A DNA stretch of 29,482 nucleotides from Bdellovibrio sp. (GTDB taxonomy: Bacteria; Myxococcota; SpSt-1050), in contig DYEF01000031.1 in the NCBI GenBank assembly GCA_020725805.1, forward strand, positions 1-29,482, in the 5' to 3' direction. The notes beneath the pieces were generated by a model. The model was given only the letters and a program-made list of their open reading frames with translations, was not told the origin of the DNA and did not search any database. The first letter of the stretch is position 1. Each line of letters starts with the position of its first letter. A program made the position numbers and the translations under genes. Shown here piece by piece: positions 8,186 through 15,962 of the stretch.

Positions 8186-9598
8186 ATGAATACCAATCTT
8201 TTATTAGAGGCAAAGGAGCTTATCGCGACAAATTCTACTCCCGACTACGGGACATCTGAGATTGTAGAGCTCATCTATAAAATACTTCAGGGGATGGGCG
8301 CGACAATCAAGACACAGCAGTTCGAAGTAAGAGGCGTTCAGAATCACAATGTGCTCGCCAAGTTTGGACCCGACTTCGACGGAGGACTGCTTCTCTCCTC
8401 CTCAATAGAGACGGTGGAACCCGGAGACCCGTATCTCTGGAAGATAACCGATTACGACCCCTATAATATGGTCATAAAGGGAGATAATATTTACGGATTA
8501 GGCACATCTTCGGGCAAACTGGACTGGCTTTGTATGGTAGAGGCAGCGCGTTCAATCTCAAACAAGAAATTCAGAAAGCCCTTCTATATCCTTGCCACAA
8601 GCGGAGAACATTACGGACTCGTCGGAGCAAAGACATTCACTGATAGCAAAATCGTAAAACCGCGGTTCGGTATAGTCGGAGGACCTACAAAACTCAGAAT
8701 AAACTACAGCGCAAAAGGATATATAGGCTTTAATTTTATGCTAAAAGATACAGTCGGCAGAGACCCAAAGGCAGGTAAAAGCCTCTTCAGACTGATGGTA
8801 AACGGCAAACCCGCTCACTCCTCCGTCCCGTCACTCGGAGAGAATGCGATAGAAAAGGCGCTCAGAATTATCTCGGACAACAACAGGATATCGGATAATA
8901 TAGACATAGTATCCATATACGGCGGCGACCATATAAACAAGGTCCCTGACAGATGCAGTATAGATATCCTCGGCTCACTCGATACCGCAAACAAACTCAG
9001 TCAGAAGGACATCCAGATAGAACAGATTACAAGAATAATCGCCGGTTCATCACTCAATAACCTTCTTAATGCAGTGCTGTACATATATAACTCATTCAGG
9101 AATGCCGTATCACAGCTCTCGCCTCAGTCAAATCCGGACTTCTACCCCCCCGAAATCGTCTATAACCTCGGACTCGTACATATGATCGCAGATAAACTCA
9201 CAGTTGCCTTCGACGTCAGGCTACTTCCGGACAACGACCACAATATCCTGCTGAGATGGCTTGAAAAGACCATTGAAGAGATAGGAAGACTCTTTACAGG
9301 TATCGAATGCGAAGCCGAGCTGGAATTCAATGCACAGCCGATGATGGTCAGCAGGACTTCAGATATCATTACACTTTCGATGAATGCCCTTCGCGACATC
9401 AATCAGGAGCCCGTTCTCACAACAGCACCATTTCTGTCGGAGGCACTTATATACAATCAGGCGAGAATTGAATCAATTATCTTTGGTTCAGGCTCACTGG
9501 AGGAAGGAATATATCAGCCCGATGAATACAACAGCCTCACAAGACTAAACAAAGCCATCGAATTTTACAGGGCGATCATCCAGAAATTCTGTATGTAA
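8186..9598 (+). CDS. M20-fold peptidase homologue lacking most metal ligands
   Basis: 470 aa, no signal peptide, so cytoplasmic. The fold signature of M20 dizinc peptidases is clear: LLLSSSIETV (68-77), YGLGTSSGKLD (103-113), TSGEHYGLVGAK (138-149), GGPT (165-168), GKPAHSSVPSLGENAI (207-222), NKVPDRC (251-257), FDVRLLPDNDH (342-352) and YQPDEY (443-448). But the usual ligands are replaced: His by Ser73, bridging Asp by Ser109, Glu by His142, Asp/Glu by Gly166 and the last His by Tyr443. The presumed catalytic Glu141 and the dimer-interface His211 remain. A segment of about 65 residues (265-330) splits the usual lid-domain strands. It is probably a non-catalytic or reshaped relative. It lies 9 nt after the M19 dipeptidase and 2 nt before thpR. 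Confidence 0.85.
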   Translation: MNTNLLLEAKELIATNSTPDYGTSEIVELIYKILQGMGATIKTQQFEVRGVQNHNVLAKFGPDFDGGLLLSSSIETVEPGDPYLWKITDYDPYNMVIKGDNIYGLGTSSGKLDWLCMVEAARSISNKKFRKPFYILATSGEHYGLVGAKTFTDSKIVKPRFGIVGGPTKLRINYSAKGYIGFNFMLKDTVGRDPKAGKSLFRLMVNGKPAHSSVPSLGENAIEKALRIISDNNRISDNIDIVSIYGGDHINKVPDRCSIDILGSLDTANKLSQKDIQIEQITRIIAGSSLNNLLNAVLYIYNSFRNAVSQLSPQSNPDFYPPEIVYNLGLVHMIADKLTVAFDVRLLPDNDHNILLRWLEKTIEEIGRLFTGIECEAELEFNAQPMMVSRTSDIITLSMNALRDINQEPVLTTAPFLSEALIYNQARIESIIFGSGSLEEGIYQPDEYNSLTRLNKAIEFYRAIIQKFCM

Positions 9599-9600
9599 AT

Positions 9601-10176
9601 ATGACAGAATTCATACGGACATTTATTGCAATCGAACCTGATGAAAATGCAAAGAAACAACTTGCCGGTTTTACTGAAAAATTAAAAAGGGTCATCAGAG
9701 GGGATATAAACTGGACAAAACCGCAGAATCTTCATTTTACACTTAAATTTCTGGGTGAGATATCTCCGGAAAAGATCGAAGACATAAAAAATCTTCTCAA
9801 TACCATATCAAGGCAGCACGATTCTTTTTCTGCAAAGATATCAGGAATAGGTTTCTTCCCCGACGAGAAAAGACCCAGAATACTATGGGCGGGATTACAA
9901 GACGGCAGGGAAGAGATGATAGGAATTGCAAAAAGCATTGAAGATGAGGCTGAATATCTGGGATTTGAAAGAGAAGAGAGGGAGTTCAGGGCACATATTA
10001 CCATTGCAAGAATAAGGGACCGGCATATAAGGGCTGACGGAAAGACCCTTAAAGAACTCTCATCGGAGGAGATCTGCAGTTTTACAGCCGACCGTATAAT
10101 CCTTTTCAGAAGTGACCTGCTCCCGAACGGCCCCAGATATTCCATACTTGCAGAATTTGTTCTTAATAGAGAATGA
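9601..10176 (+). CDS. thpR: RNA 2',3'-cyclic phosphodiesterase (LigT/ThpR, 2H family)
   Basis: 191 aa, typical length. The two H-x-T motifs of the 2H phosphoesterase fold are present: HFTLKFLG with His45/Thr47 and HITIAR with His132/Thr134. The N-terminus RTFIAIEPDE and the stretch FFPDEKRPRILWAG (85-98) are also standard. The family opens 2',3'-cyclic phosphates on RNA ends and can ligate 2',5' half-tRNAs in vitro. The gene starts 2 nt after the M20-like gene, so it is co-translated with it. Its stop lies 1 nt from the stop of mnmE on the other strand. Confidence 0.95.
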   Translation: MTEFIRTFIAIEPDENAKKQLAGFTEKLKRVIRGDINWTKPQNLHFTLKFLGEISPEKIEDIKNLLNTISRQHDSFSAKISGIGFFPDEKRPRILWAGLQDGREEMIGIAKSIEDEAEYLGFEREEREFRAHITIARIRDRHIRADGKTLKELSSEEICSFTADRIILFRSDLLPNGPRYSILAEFVLNRE

Positions 10177-10177
10177 C

Positions 10178-11509
10178 CTATTTCCCTATGCAGAATCTGG
10201 AAAAGATACCTGAATAAATATCCTCATCCATACTGTTGCCTGTAAGGCTTTCAAAAGACCTCTTCGCCTCACTCAGTTCAGAAATAATTATATCGAGCAC
10301 CCCTCTTTCATCTATTATTTTCAGAGCCTTCAGAAGAGCAGTTCTGATATTAACGAACAGGTTATACTGTCTTCTGCTGAAAAGAACAGATTTTGAGTTC
10401 AGGTCCGCTAAGGAGAGAATATAATCCCTTATGCCACGTTTGAGGTCTTCTGTTCCCCTGTCATATTTGGCACTTATGTAAAAAACCCTGTCATACCCCT
10501 CAAGGATAAACGATTCGGACAGGTCAATCTTGTTTACAACCAGAATTATCCTGTCTCTGTATTCACTTATAATCCTTTTATCCGCCTCATCAAGGGTCTT
10601 CTCGACATCTGTCATATACAGAATCAGTGCCGCCTTTTTTATCTCCTCATGCGTCTTCTTCTGACCCAGCAACTCGACCACATCACCCGACTCCCTCAGC
10701 CCTGCCGTATCTGCAAATCTCAAAGCTATATTGCCGAAATAGACCTTCTTGTCTACAACATCTCTGGTAGTACCTTCGATCTCAGTAACAATTGACCTCT
10801 CTTCTCCCACCAGCCGGTTGAAGAGCGAGGATTTGCCTACATTCGTCTTTCCGGCGATTACTATATCCGCCCCCTCGTAAAGCATACTCAGCCTCTCGTA
10901 GGTATTTACGAGTTCCTCTACCCTCTTTGCAAGTTCCTCGATCCGGACTCTGAACCTTGAAATATCTGTCTCATCCTCACTGAATTCTGCCTCGGCAATA
11001 ATATCACCATATAAGTCGGTAAATCTTCTGTAAAGGTCTTCGAATTCCTCGTCTGTCTTTCCTGTATAACCTTCGAGTGCCGAATCAAGTTCGGCGATAT
11101 TCTCCGATTTACATATTTTGTCTATTGATTCTGCCTTTGTAAGAGACAATTTGCCGTTTAGAAGGGCCCTGAACGTAAATTCACCGGGCTCTGCAATCCT
11201 CAGTCCCCTCGATGCAAAAAATTCAAGTATTCTTCTGGTATTTGCCGTTCCGCCATGGGAGAATATCTCGACCATATCCTCTCCGGTATATGATGCGGGT
11301 GCAACATATCTTATGAATGTAATCTCATCAATTATCCTGCCTGACAGATCCTTCAGGAGAAATTTTCTTATCCTTCGCGGCTCTGTATCCTCAAGCGGGA
11401 GTAAACCGGAGAGTAACTCTTTTAAATTTTTACCCGAGATTCTGAATACAGATATTGCACCTGTCCCTGCTGACGAGGCCGGCGCTATGATAACATCGTT
11501 TGTATTCAT
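10178..11509 (-). CDS. mnmE: tRNA modification GTPase MnmE
   Basis: 443 aa. With MnmG it makes the 5-carboxymethylaminomethyl modification at the wobble uridine of tRNA. The N-terminal folate-binding domain shows DVIIAPASSAGTGAISVFRI (5-24) and HGGTANTRRIL. The G domain has the P-loop GKTNVGKSS (220-228), EGTTRD (245-250), DTAG (267-270) and NKID (326-329). The C-terminus ends FSRFCIGK, keeping the family's C-x-G-K tail with its catalytic Cys. Length is normal. It follows the small secreted protein by 25 nt and closes the rpmH operon. No clear ribosome site is seen before the ATG. The P-loop has Lys-Thr where most bacteria have Arg-Pro, a mild variant. Confidence 0.97.
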   Translation of the reverse strand: MNTNDVIIAPASSAGTGAISVFRISGKNLKELLSGLLPLEDTEPRRIRKFLLKDLSGRIIDEITFIRYVAPASYTGEDMVEIFSHGGTANTRRILEFFASRGLRIAEPGEFTFRALLNGKLSLTKAESIDKICKSENIAELDSALEGYTGKTDEEFEDLYRRFTDLYGDIIAEAEFSEDETDISRFRVRIEELAKRVEELVNTYERLSMLYEGADIVIAGKTNVGKSSLFNRLVGEERSIVTEIEGTTRDVVDKKVYFGNIALRFADTAGLRESGDVVELLGQKKTHEEIKKAALILYMTDVEKTLDEADKRIISEYRDRIILVVNKIDLSESFILEGYDRVFYISAKYDRGTEDLKRGIRDYILSLADLNSKSVLFSRRQYNLFVNIRTALLKALKIIDERGVLDIIISELSEAKRSFESLTGNSMDEDIYSGIFSRFCIGK

Positions 11510-11534
11510 TCATAAGAACTGACAGGGCAGAATA

Positions 11535-11846
11535 TCAGTAGAAGAATTTGGCCTTGTGTGTCAGTCTTACCTTTCCCTGATCATCGACCTTATAAATCAT
11601 TACGGTCTGCGAATCTCCGTGGTCCTTAACGGAGACGAAGGTATCGGGAGAAAGTGAAACCAGAGAGTTAGTGCTGGTCTGCTGAGGTTTCTGTACCTGT
11701 GTGAGAACCGTTCCAACAGACGGCTGAACAGGTGCAGTCTCTACGGTCTGCGGAATCTGCTGAACCTGAATGCCCTGTGCATATACAATTACTGCGGCAA
11801 GAGAGGCAATAAGCAGAATTACCAAAAAAATCAGTTTCTTATTCAT
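11535..11846 (-). CDS. Small secreted or membrane-anchored protein between jag and mnmE, unknown
   Basis: 103 aa with a good ribosome site (AGGAGG, 8 nt before the ATG). Residues 1-23 are a signal peptide or anchor (LIFLVILLIASLAAVIVYA, then Q). Residues 24-60 are rich in Gln, Pro, Val and Thr and probably unstructured. Residues 65-103 look like a small beta domain ending GKVRLTHKAKFFY. No family recognised. It overlaps the end of jag by 8 nt and is followed by mnmE after 25 nt, so it is transcribed with the YidC-Jag membrane-insertion genes. This position is normally empty in other bacteria. A link to protein insertion or envelope function is speculation. Confidence 0.75.
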   Translation of the reverse strand: MNKKLIFLVILLIASLAAVIVYAQGIQVQQIPQTVETAPVQPSVGTVLTQVQKPQQTSTNSLVSLSPDTFVSVKDHGDSQTVMIYKVDDQGKVRLTHKAKFFY

Positions 11847-12606
11847 ATCTTTTTCCTCCTCTGTTGTTTCTCCTTATATATGGCTTTTTGTTGTACTGAC
11901 TGGTCTTTTTCCCCCTTTTTTCTATATATAACTTCCTCTGCACGCCTTCACCATCTGAATATGTAGTGATATCAGGGTCTCTTCCGATTGCCGAGTGAAA
12001 AACCTTTCTCGCCTTGGAGTCCATTCCGCCGACAACTATAGTCCTGTGGTGTTTCTCCACCTTCTCCTTTATCTCTCTGGCCATCTCGACAAGGTCGACA
12101 TTCGAATCGGATGGTTTTTCGGCAATGAATATACTGATTCTTTTTCCCGAAGAACCTTCCCTTATGGCTATAAGGTTCAGAAGATATTTGATTGAATCGA
12201 TCGTATGACCCTTCTTGTTAAGAAAGATCGAACCCTCGTCAAGAGCGGCCCTGACTATTATTTTACGTTCCTCTTCGGTGATTTCAATCTTCCCGGTCTC
12301 GTTGAGTCTCTCGAGCAATCCCTCGAAAAACTCCGTAAGCCTTTTTCTGACATTCCCGTTTGACGGAGGCCTTGCCTGAGTCTTGGTATCGACATAATCC
12401 GACACAGCCTGTTCCTCATCTTCGATATCGGCCGGCCTCATACTTACCTCAATGACAACCTTCTGACCGAAACCCAGAATACCATTTGACTCCCTGACAA
12501 TATCGTAGATGAATCTGTCCTTGGGGAGCCTGAGCTCCTTCTCGGCCTTTTCAATTGCCTCTTCAAGGGTCTTCCCCTCGAAAGTCTTCTTCGAGAAATT
12601 ATTCAC
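11839..12606 (-). CDS. jag: RNA-binding protein Jag/KhpB (Jag-N, KH and R3H domains)
   Basis: 255 aa. The Jag N-terminal domain spans about 5-55 (KTFEGKTLEEAIEKAEKEL, NGILGFGQK). A linker is followed by a KH domain (about 105-162, with KKGHTIDSIKYLLN) and an R3H domain (165-230) with Arg200-x3-His204 in ARKVFHSAI. The tail (231-255) is rich in Arg, Lys, Asn and Gly. In other bacteria the protein binds RNA and affects envelope growth. Its gene usually follows yidC, as here; the ATGA overlap of 4 nt with the yidC stop indicates translational coupling. Confidence 0.95.
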   Translation of the reverse strand: MNNFSKKTFEGKTLEEAIEKAEKELRLPKDRFIYDIVRESNGILGFGQKVVIEVSMRPADIEDEEQAVSDYVDTKTQARPPSNGNVRKRLTEFFEGLLERLNETGKIEITEEERKIIVRAALDEGSIFLNKKGHTIDSIKYLLNLIAIREGSSGKRISIFIAEKPSDSNVDLVEMAREIKEKVEKHHRTIVVGGMDSKARKVFHSAIGRDPDITTYSDGEGVQRKLYIEKRGKKTSQYNKKPYIRRNNRGGKRYE

Positions 12607-14279
12607 TTTTCTTCCTCCCGTACAGTTTTAGGTTGAATTTTATTGTTTGGATTTGTCCTGTTCATATAGACCTGATGAACTATAGACAAAAGAGAGCTTA
12701 CAAAGATATAAAGTGTAAGCCCCGATGGTAATGAAATCATAATAAAGGTCAGAAATGCGGGCATAAAATAGAGCATAACCTTTGCCTGAGTGCTGTCCAT
12801 AGTGGTCGGAGTCAGTTTCTGCTGTAAAAAGGTACCTGCCCCCAGAAGGACCGGAAGTATATAATAAGGGTCTTTCGATGAGAGGTCGTTTATCCAGCCC
12901 GGGATAAATGCCGCCTGATACAGTTCGACTGAATTCGAGAGCATCCTGTAAAGCGCAAACCATATAGGCATCTGGAGAAGCATCGGGAGACAGCCTCCGA
13001 AAGGAGAGACCCCGTGTTCGCGGTAAAGCCTCATCATCTCTTCGTTGAGTTTCTCCCTGTTGTCCTTGTATTTTTTCTGAAGTTCGTCCAGTTTTGGCTT
13101 GAGTTTCTGAAGTTCCTGCATGGACTTCATAGACTTCTGTGTAAAAGGGATAGATATGAGCTTGATAATAATGGTAAGGAGGATAATCGAGATACCGTAG
13201 TTGTGGACTAAGGAATTAAACAGGTTGAGAAGATACAGAAGCGGGATACACAATACCGCAAGCCACCCGAAATCGACTGCCCTCTCGAGATCCGAGCCGA
13301 TTTTTTTGAGCATCGAATACCCTTTGGGACCCAGATAAAGCCTGTATGAAAATGATATCTCCTTTGACGGCTCAGCCTTCATCTCGGGATAGACGAGTTC
13401 GGCAGAATAATTGTAATTTTCATCGGAAGCAAATCTGCACATTGTAATCTTCTGGTCAACAGGGATTACCGCAGAGATAAAATATCGCGATGCAGAGGCA
13501 AGCCAGTTAATCCTGCCTTCCTGAGATTTAGATATGCTCCCCTTTTTCAGTTCCTTCCCATCAAAAAGCGCATCGTTTGCCAGACAGAGCGGGTGATAAT
13601 ACTCTTCAAGACTGCTGTCAAGGTCCTTTCTGGTTAGGCCGCCCTTCAGCGCACTGTCTGCAAGGAGTATCGAAGGCTTAAATACAAAATCCCTGTCCGT
13701 CCTATTAATTACATTTACATTCAGATTCAGTTCATAATCACCGGTAACTGAGAATTCCTTCCTGATGACAATCCCGGACGGGTGAGTATGTTCAAATACT
13801 ACCTTATTCAGTGATACAACCGAGAAATCATATCTGTTCTTATCCGAAAAATTATATACCTTGCTGGCCGGAGTGACCGAGAGAGTATATCCGTTCTCCG
13901 GTACAAGATTGACCTTCCTGTCGGGGATATGGGCGAGATAATATTTTTTGAGTTCAAAACTCTTAAGAGTCCCGCCTCTGTTTGTAAATACCGCTTCAAA
14001 ATAATTATTGGAGAGAGTAACAGTCTCTTCCTCGAACTTCACCTCAGTCTCGGACTCCAAAACCTTAGGCAACTTATCATCCGAAGGTTTACTCTCCTCC
14101 GGCTTCCCCTCTCCGGTCTTTGCAGGCTGACTGCCTTCAGCCGTTATACCGGCATCAGCATATCCGGCATCCATAGCCCTGTGAGGGTGCCTGCTGCCCA
14201 TATACATCTGCCACAACAGAATAACAGCCATCGAAAGCGCTATCGCCAGAAATGTCCTTGCTGCACTCGAATCCATCAT
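12603..14279 (-). CDS. yidC: Membrane protein insertase YidC
   Basis: 558 aa. It inserts and folds inner-membrane proteins with or without SecYEG. The N-terminal membrane segment (8-27, [19 protein letters not shown]) is followed by a low-complexity linker (35-75), the periplasmic P1 domain (about 78-340) and the conserved core of five helices with [40 protein letters not shown] and [21 protein letters not shown] full P1 domain is characteristic of Gram-negative bacteria. Two adjacent ATGs are possible; the first overlaps the yidD stop (ATGA). It is coupled to jag by a 4-nt overlap. Confidence 0.97.
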   Translation of the reverse strand: MMDSSAARTFLAIALSMAVILLWQMYMGSRHPHRAMDAGYADAGITAEGSQPAKTGEGKPEESKPSDDKLPKVLESETEVKFEEETVTLSNNYFEAVFTNRGGTLKSFELKKYYLAHIPDRKVNLVPENGYTLSVTPASKVYNFSDKNRYDFSVVSLNKVVFEHTHPSGIVIRKEFSVTGDYELNLNVNVINRTDRDFVFKPSILLADSALKGGLTRKDLDSSLEEYYHPLCLANDALFDGKELKKGSISKSQEGRINWLASASRYFISAVIPVDQKITMCRFASDENYNYSAELVYPEMKAEPSKEISFSYRLYLGPKGYSMLKKIGSDLERAVDFGWLAVLCIPLLYLLNLFNSLVHNYGISIILLTIIIKLISIPFTQKSMKSMQELQKLKPKLDELQKKYKDNREKLNEEMMRLYREHGVSPFGGCLPMLLQMPIWFALYRMLSNSVELYQAAFIPGWINDLSSKDPYYILPVLLGAGTFLQQKLTPTTMDSTQAKVMLYFMPAFLTFIMISLPSGLTLYIFVSSLLSIVHQVYMNRTNPNNKIQPKTVREEEK

Positions 14280-14488
14280 TTCCTCACCGGGTCATATCCG
14301 CCTCTGGAGAACGGATTGCATCTTAAAATCCTGTAAATACCAAGGAGTGTACCTTTGAAGAATCCGTATTCCAGGATTGCCTGAGCAGAATACTCGGAAC
14401 AGGTCGGCTGAAATCTGCAGGAAGGCGGAAGAAACGGAGAGATAAATCTCTGATAAAGCCTGATTATGAATACAGCAATTTTTCCCAT
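14276..14488 (-). CDS. yidD: Membrane protein insertion efficiency factor YidD
   Basis: 70 aa from the ATG at 14488, beginning [20 protein letters not shown]. The family signature [19 protein letters not shown] and the ending [12 protein letters not shown] are complete. A GTG 12 nt upstream (14500) would add four residues and overlap rnpA; I prefer the ATG, which follows the rnpA stop by 1 nt and has a GGCGGTGA ribosome-site-like stretch. The family helps YidC-dependent insertion at the inner membrane. Its stop overlaps the yidC start by 4 nt. Confidence 0.93.
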   Translation of the reverse strand: MGKIAVFIIRLYQRFISPFLPPSCRFQPTCSEYSAQAILEYGFFKGTLLGIYRILRCNPFSRGGYDPVRK

Positions 14489-14489
14489 A

Positions 14490-14834
14490 TCAGCAGTCAC
14501 CGCCTAAAGATTTGATTCGGCTTAGAATATCTTTTTCGATTTCTCTATATCCGGCATCAGCCGAAACAGTTCTTGCAATTATCATAAGGTCATAACCCGC
14601 AATGTCTCTGAGTTGCTTTCTGAATATCTCCCGTATAATTCTTTTTATTCTGTTTCTCATTACAGCATTGCCGACTCTGGATGAAACAACAACGAGGAGG
14701 CGGGCATAGGATAAATTGTTTTCTCTGAATACAATGATGACATATTTTCCCTTAATCTTCTTCTCAGACTTCTTTAATGCCTCTATATCCCTTGCTGCCG
14801 CAATCCTGAAACATGACGGAAAAGTTTCCCTCAA
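14490..14834 (-). CDS. rnpA: Ribonuclease P protein component
   Basis: 114 aa. It binds the catalytic RNase P RNA for tRNA 5'-end maturation. The start [20 protein letters not shown] matches the family's opening, and the RNR motif is present in [20 protein letters not shown] (51-70). The start codon appears to be TTG at 14834: no ATG or GTG is in frame at the right place and the conserved Phe-Pro comes four residues later. It starts 12 nt after the rpmH stop. Gene order rpmH-rnpA-yidD-yidC is the standard bacterial arrangement. The RNase P RNA itself is not in this window. Confidence 0.95.
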   Translation of the reverse strand: MRETFPSCFRIAAARDIEALKKSEKKIKGKYVIIVFRENNLSYARLLVVVSSRVGNAVMRNRIKRIIREIFRKQLRDIAGYDLMIIARTVSADAGYREIEKDILSRIKSLGGDC

Positions 14835-14846
14835 CTGAACAAAATC

Positions 14847-14996
14847 TCACTTTTTATAACTCGTTACGCTTAGTCTCTTTCTCCCTTTTCTTCTTCTTCT
14901 GCGCAAGACATCCTGTCCGCTCTTCGTAGCCATTTTTGAGAGAAATCCATGAGTCCTTCTTCTGCTCTTGTTGTGAGGCTGAAATGTCCTTTTCAC
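14847..14996 (-). CDS. rpmH: 50S ribosomal protein L34 (GTG start)
   Basis: 49 aa. Translating leftward from a GTG at 14996 gives [20 protein letters not shown] followed by [20 protein letters not shown] and RLSVTSYKK, then TGA at 14847-14849. This is a complete L34 with its invariant opening and arginine-rich tail. AAGGAG lies 9 nt before the GTG. It is the first gene of the rpmH-rnpA-yidD-yidC-jag-mnmE operon and sits about 44 nt behind a candidate promoter. Confidence 0.97.
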   Translation of the reverse strand: MKRTFQPHNKSRRRTHGFLSKMATKSGQDVLRRRRRKGRKRLSVTSYKK

Positions 14997-15046
14997 AGAT
15001 AATCGCTCCTTATTCCAAATAGTTAATAGAATAAAAACAGGCTGAA

Positions 15047-15076
15047 ACTATTCACACAAAAAGATAGATTTGTCAA
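15047..15076 (-). promoter_or_regulatory. Candidate promoter of the rpmH operon
   Basis: On the minus strand a perfect TTGACA (15071-15076) overlaps the last codons of the zinc-finger gene. It is followed after 18 nt by AATAGT (15047-15052), four of six for the -10, preceded by a TG-rich stretch that could act as an extended -10. Transcription would start near 15040, about 44 nt before the rpmH GTG. Confidence 0.5.
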
Positions 15077-15303
15077 GTTGATAGTTTTGTCTTAAGGAAT
15101 TTTTTGAGCTCTTCGACACACTCATCGTCGAGGCTTTCCTCAACAACCTGACGACATACCCTACTGGTCGCACTGTAGGTCCTCAGAAACTTAATGCAGG
15201 GTTTGCACATATGAAAGTGTTCCTCAAGCTCTTTTTTGAGGTCATCAGGCAGGTCACCTTCCAGATAATCGCACAGGAGTTCTACAACCTCTTTACATCT
15301 CAT
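15073..15303 (-). CDS. Zinc-finger anti-sigma factor candidate (ZAS/zf-HC2 type)
   Basis: 76 aa. MRCKEVVELLCDYLEGDLP followed by a helix and HFHMCKPC is the zinc-binding anti-sigma signature. The likely ligands are Cys3, His29, Cys33 and Cys36 (H-x3-C-x2-C). There is no membrane segment, so it should act in the cytoplasm, holding the ECF sigma factor encoded 47 nt upstream. Family members of this kind, such as RsrA and ChrR relatives, often sense thiol oxidants or zinc; whether this one does cannot be told. A ribosome site TGAGGT precedes the ATG. The 36-residue C-terminal part is short and charged, so there is no room for a separate sensor domain. Confidence 0.85.
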   Translation of the reverse strand: MRCKEVVELLCDYLEGDLPDDLKKELEEHFHMCKPCIKFLRTYSATSRVCRQVVEESLDDECVEELKKFLKTKLST

Positions 15304-15350
15304 CTCAATACCTCACAGTATATTTAGATAGAAAAACACACCAAAAGGAT

Positions 15351-15962
15351 TCACTCCTCAAGATATTTGGAAATCTCTTTCCGCAAAAAGAGTCTTGCCC
15401 GGTGCAGTCTGGACTTGACCGCCGGTATAGTCAGATTCAGTTCCCTCCCTATCTCCTCGTTCGACATACCGTCCACATCCTTCATAAGAAAGACAATCCT
15501 GTATTCATCGGGCAGCCTGTCTATGGCCTCGTCAATTTTTTCCCTGAGTTCCTTCTTCAAAAGCAGCTTCTCGGCCCTGTCAGACCAGTCGTTATCAGAA
15601 TGAGAATGCTCGGCAAGCCGCTCGATATCCATATTGGGATTCTCATCCATGGAATCCGACTGATTATCAAATTTTCTGCCTCTGAGTTTCATAAGTGCAA
15701 AATTCGTACAGATTCTGTAAATCCAGCTCGAAAAGGCCGACTCGCCCCTGAATGATTCGATATTCTTGTAAATACTTACAAAAGTCTCCTGAAGAACATC
15801 CTGTGCATCCTCCCTGTTCTTCGTGATTTTCATGGCAAGTCTCATCGCCTTGGGAGAATATCTCTCCACCACCTCCTCGAAGGCGGCGTAGTCCTTCTCC
15901 CTTATGAGCCCTACGAGTTCATTGTCGCTGAGCGACCTGTAGTTCAGAGTTTTGTCAGCCAT
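15351..15962 (-). CDS. ECF-type RNA polymerase sigma factor (RpoE-like)
   Basis: 203 aa. Sigma region 2 runs from about 22 to 93 (DAQDVLQETFVSIYKNIESF, then FSSWIYRICTNFALMKLRGR). Region 4 runs from about 145 to 200 (LPDEYRIVFLMKDVDGMSNE, EEIGRELNLTIPAVKSRLHR). The linker between them (about 97-125) is rich in Asp, Asn and Ser. AGAAGG lies 7 nt before the ATG. The gene overlaps the end of the FHA-TPR gene by 19 nt and is followed by the zinc-finger protein, the standard sigma/anti-sigma arrangement. Being in the same operon as Tad genes suggests it may control envelope or pilus genes, including perhaps its own operon; that is inference. Confidence 0.95.
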   Translation of the reverse strand: MADKTLNYRSLSDNELVGLIREKDYAAFEEVVERYSPKAMRLAMKITKNREDAQDVLQETFVSIYKNIESFRGESAFSSWIYRICTNFALMKLRGRKFDNQSDSMDENPNMDIERLAEHSHSDNDWSDRAEKLLLKKELREKIDEAIDRLPDEYRIVFLMKDVDGMSNEEIGRELNLTIPAVKSRLHRARLFLRKEISKYLEE

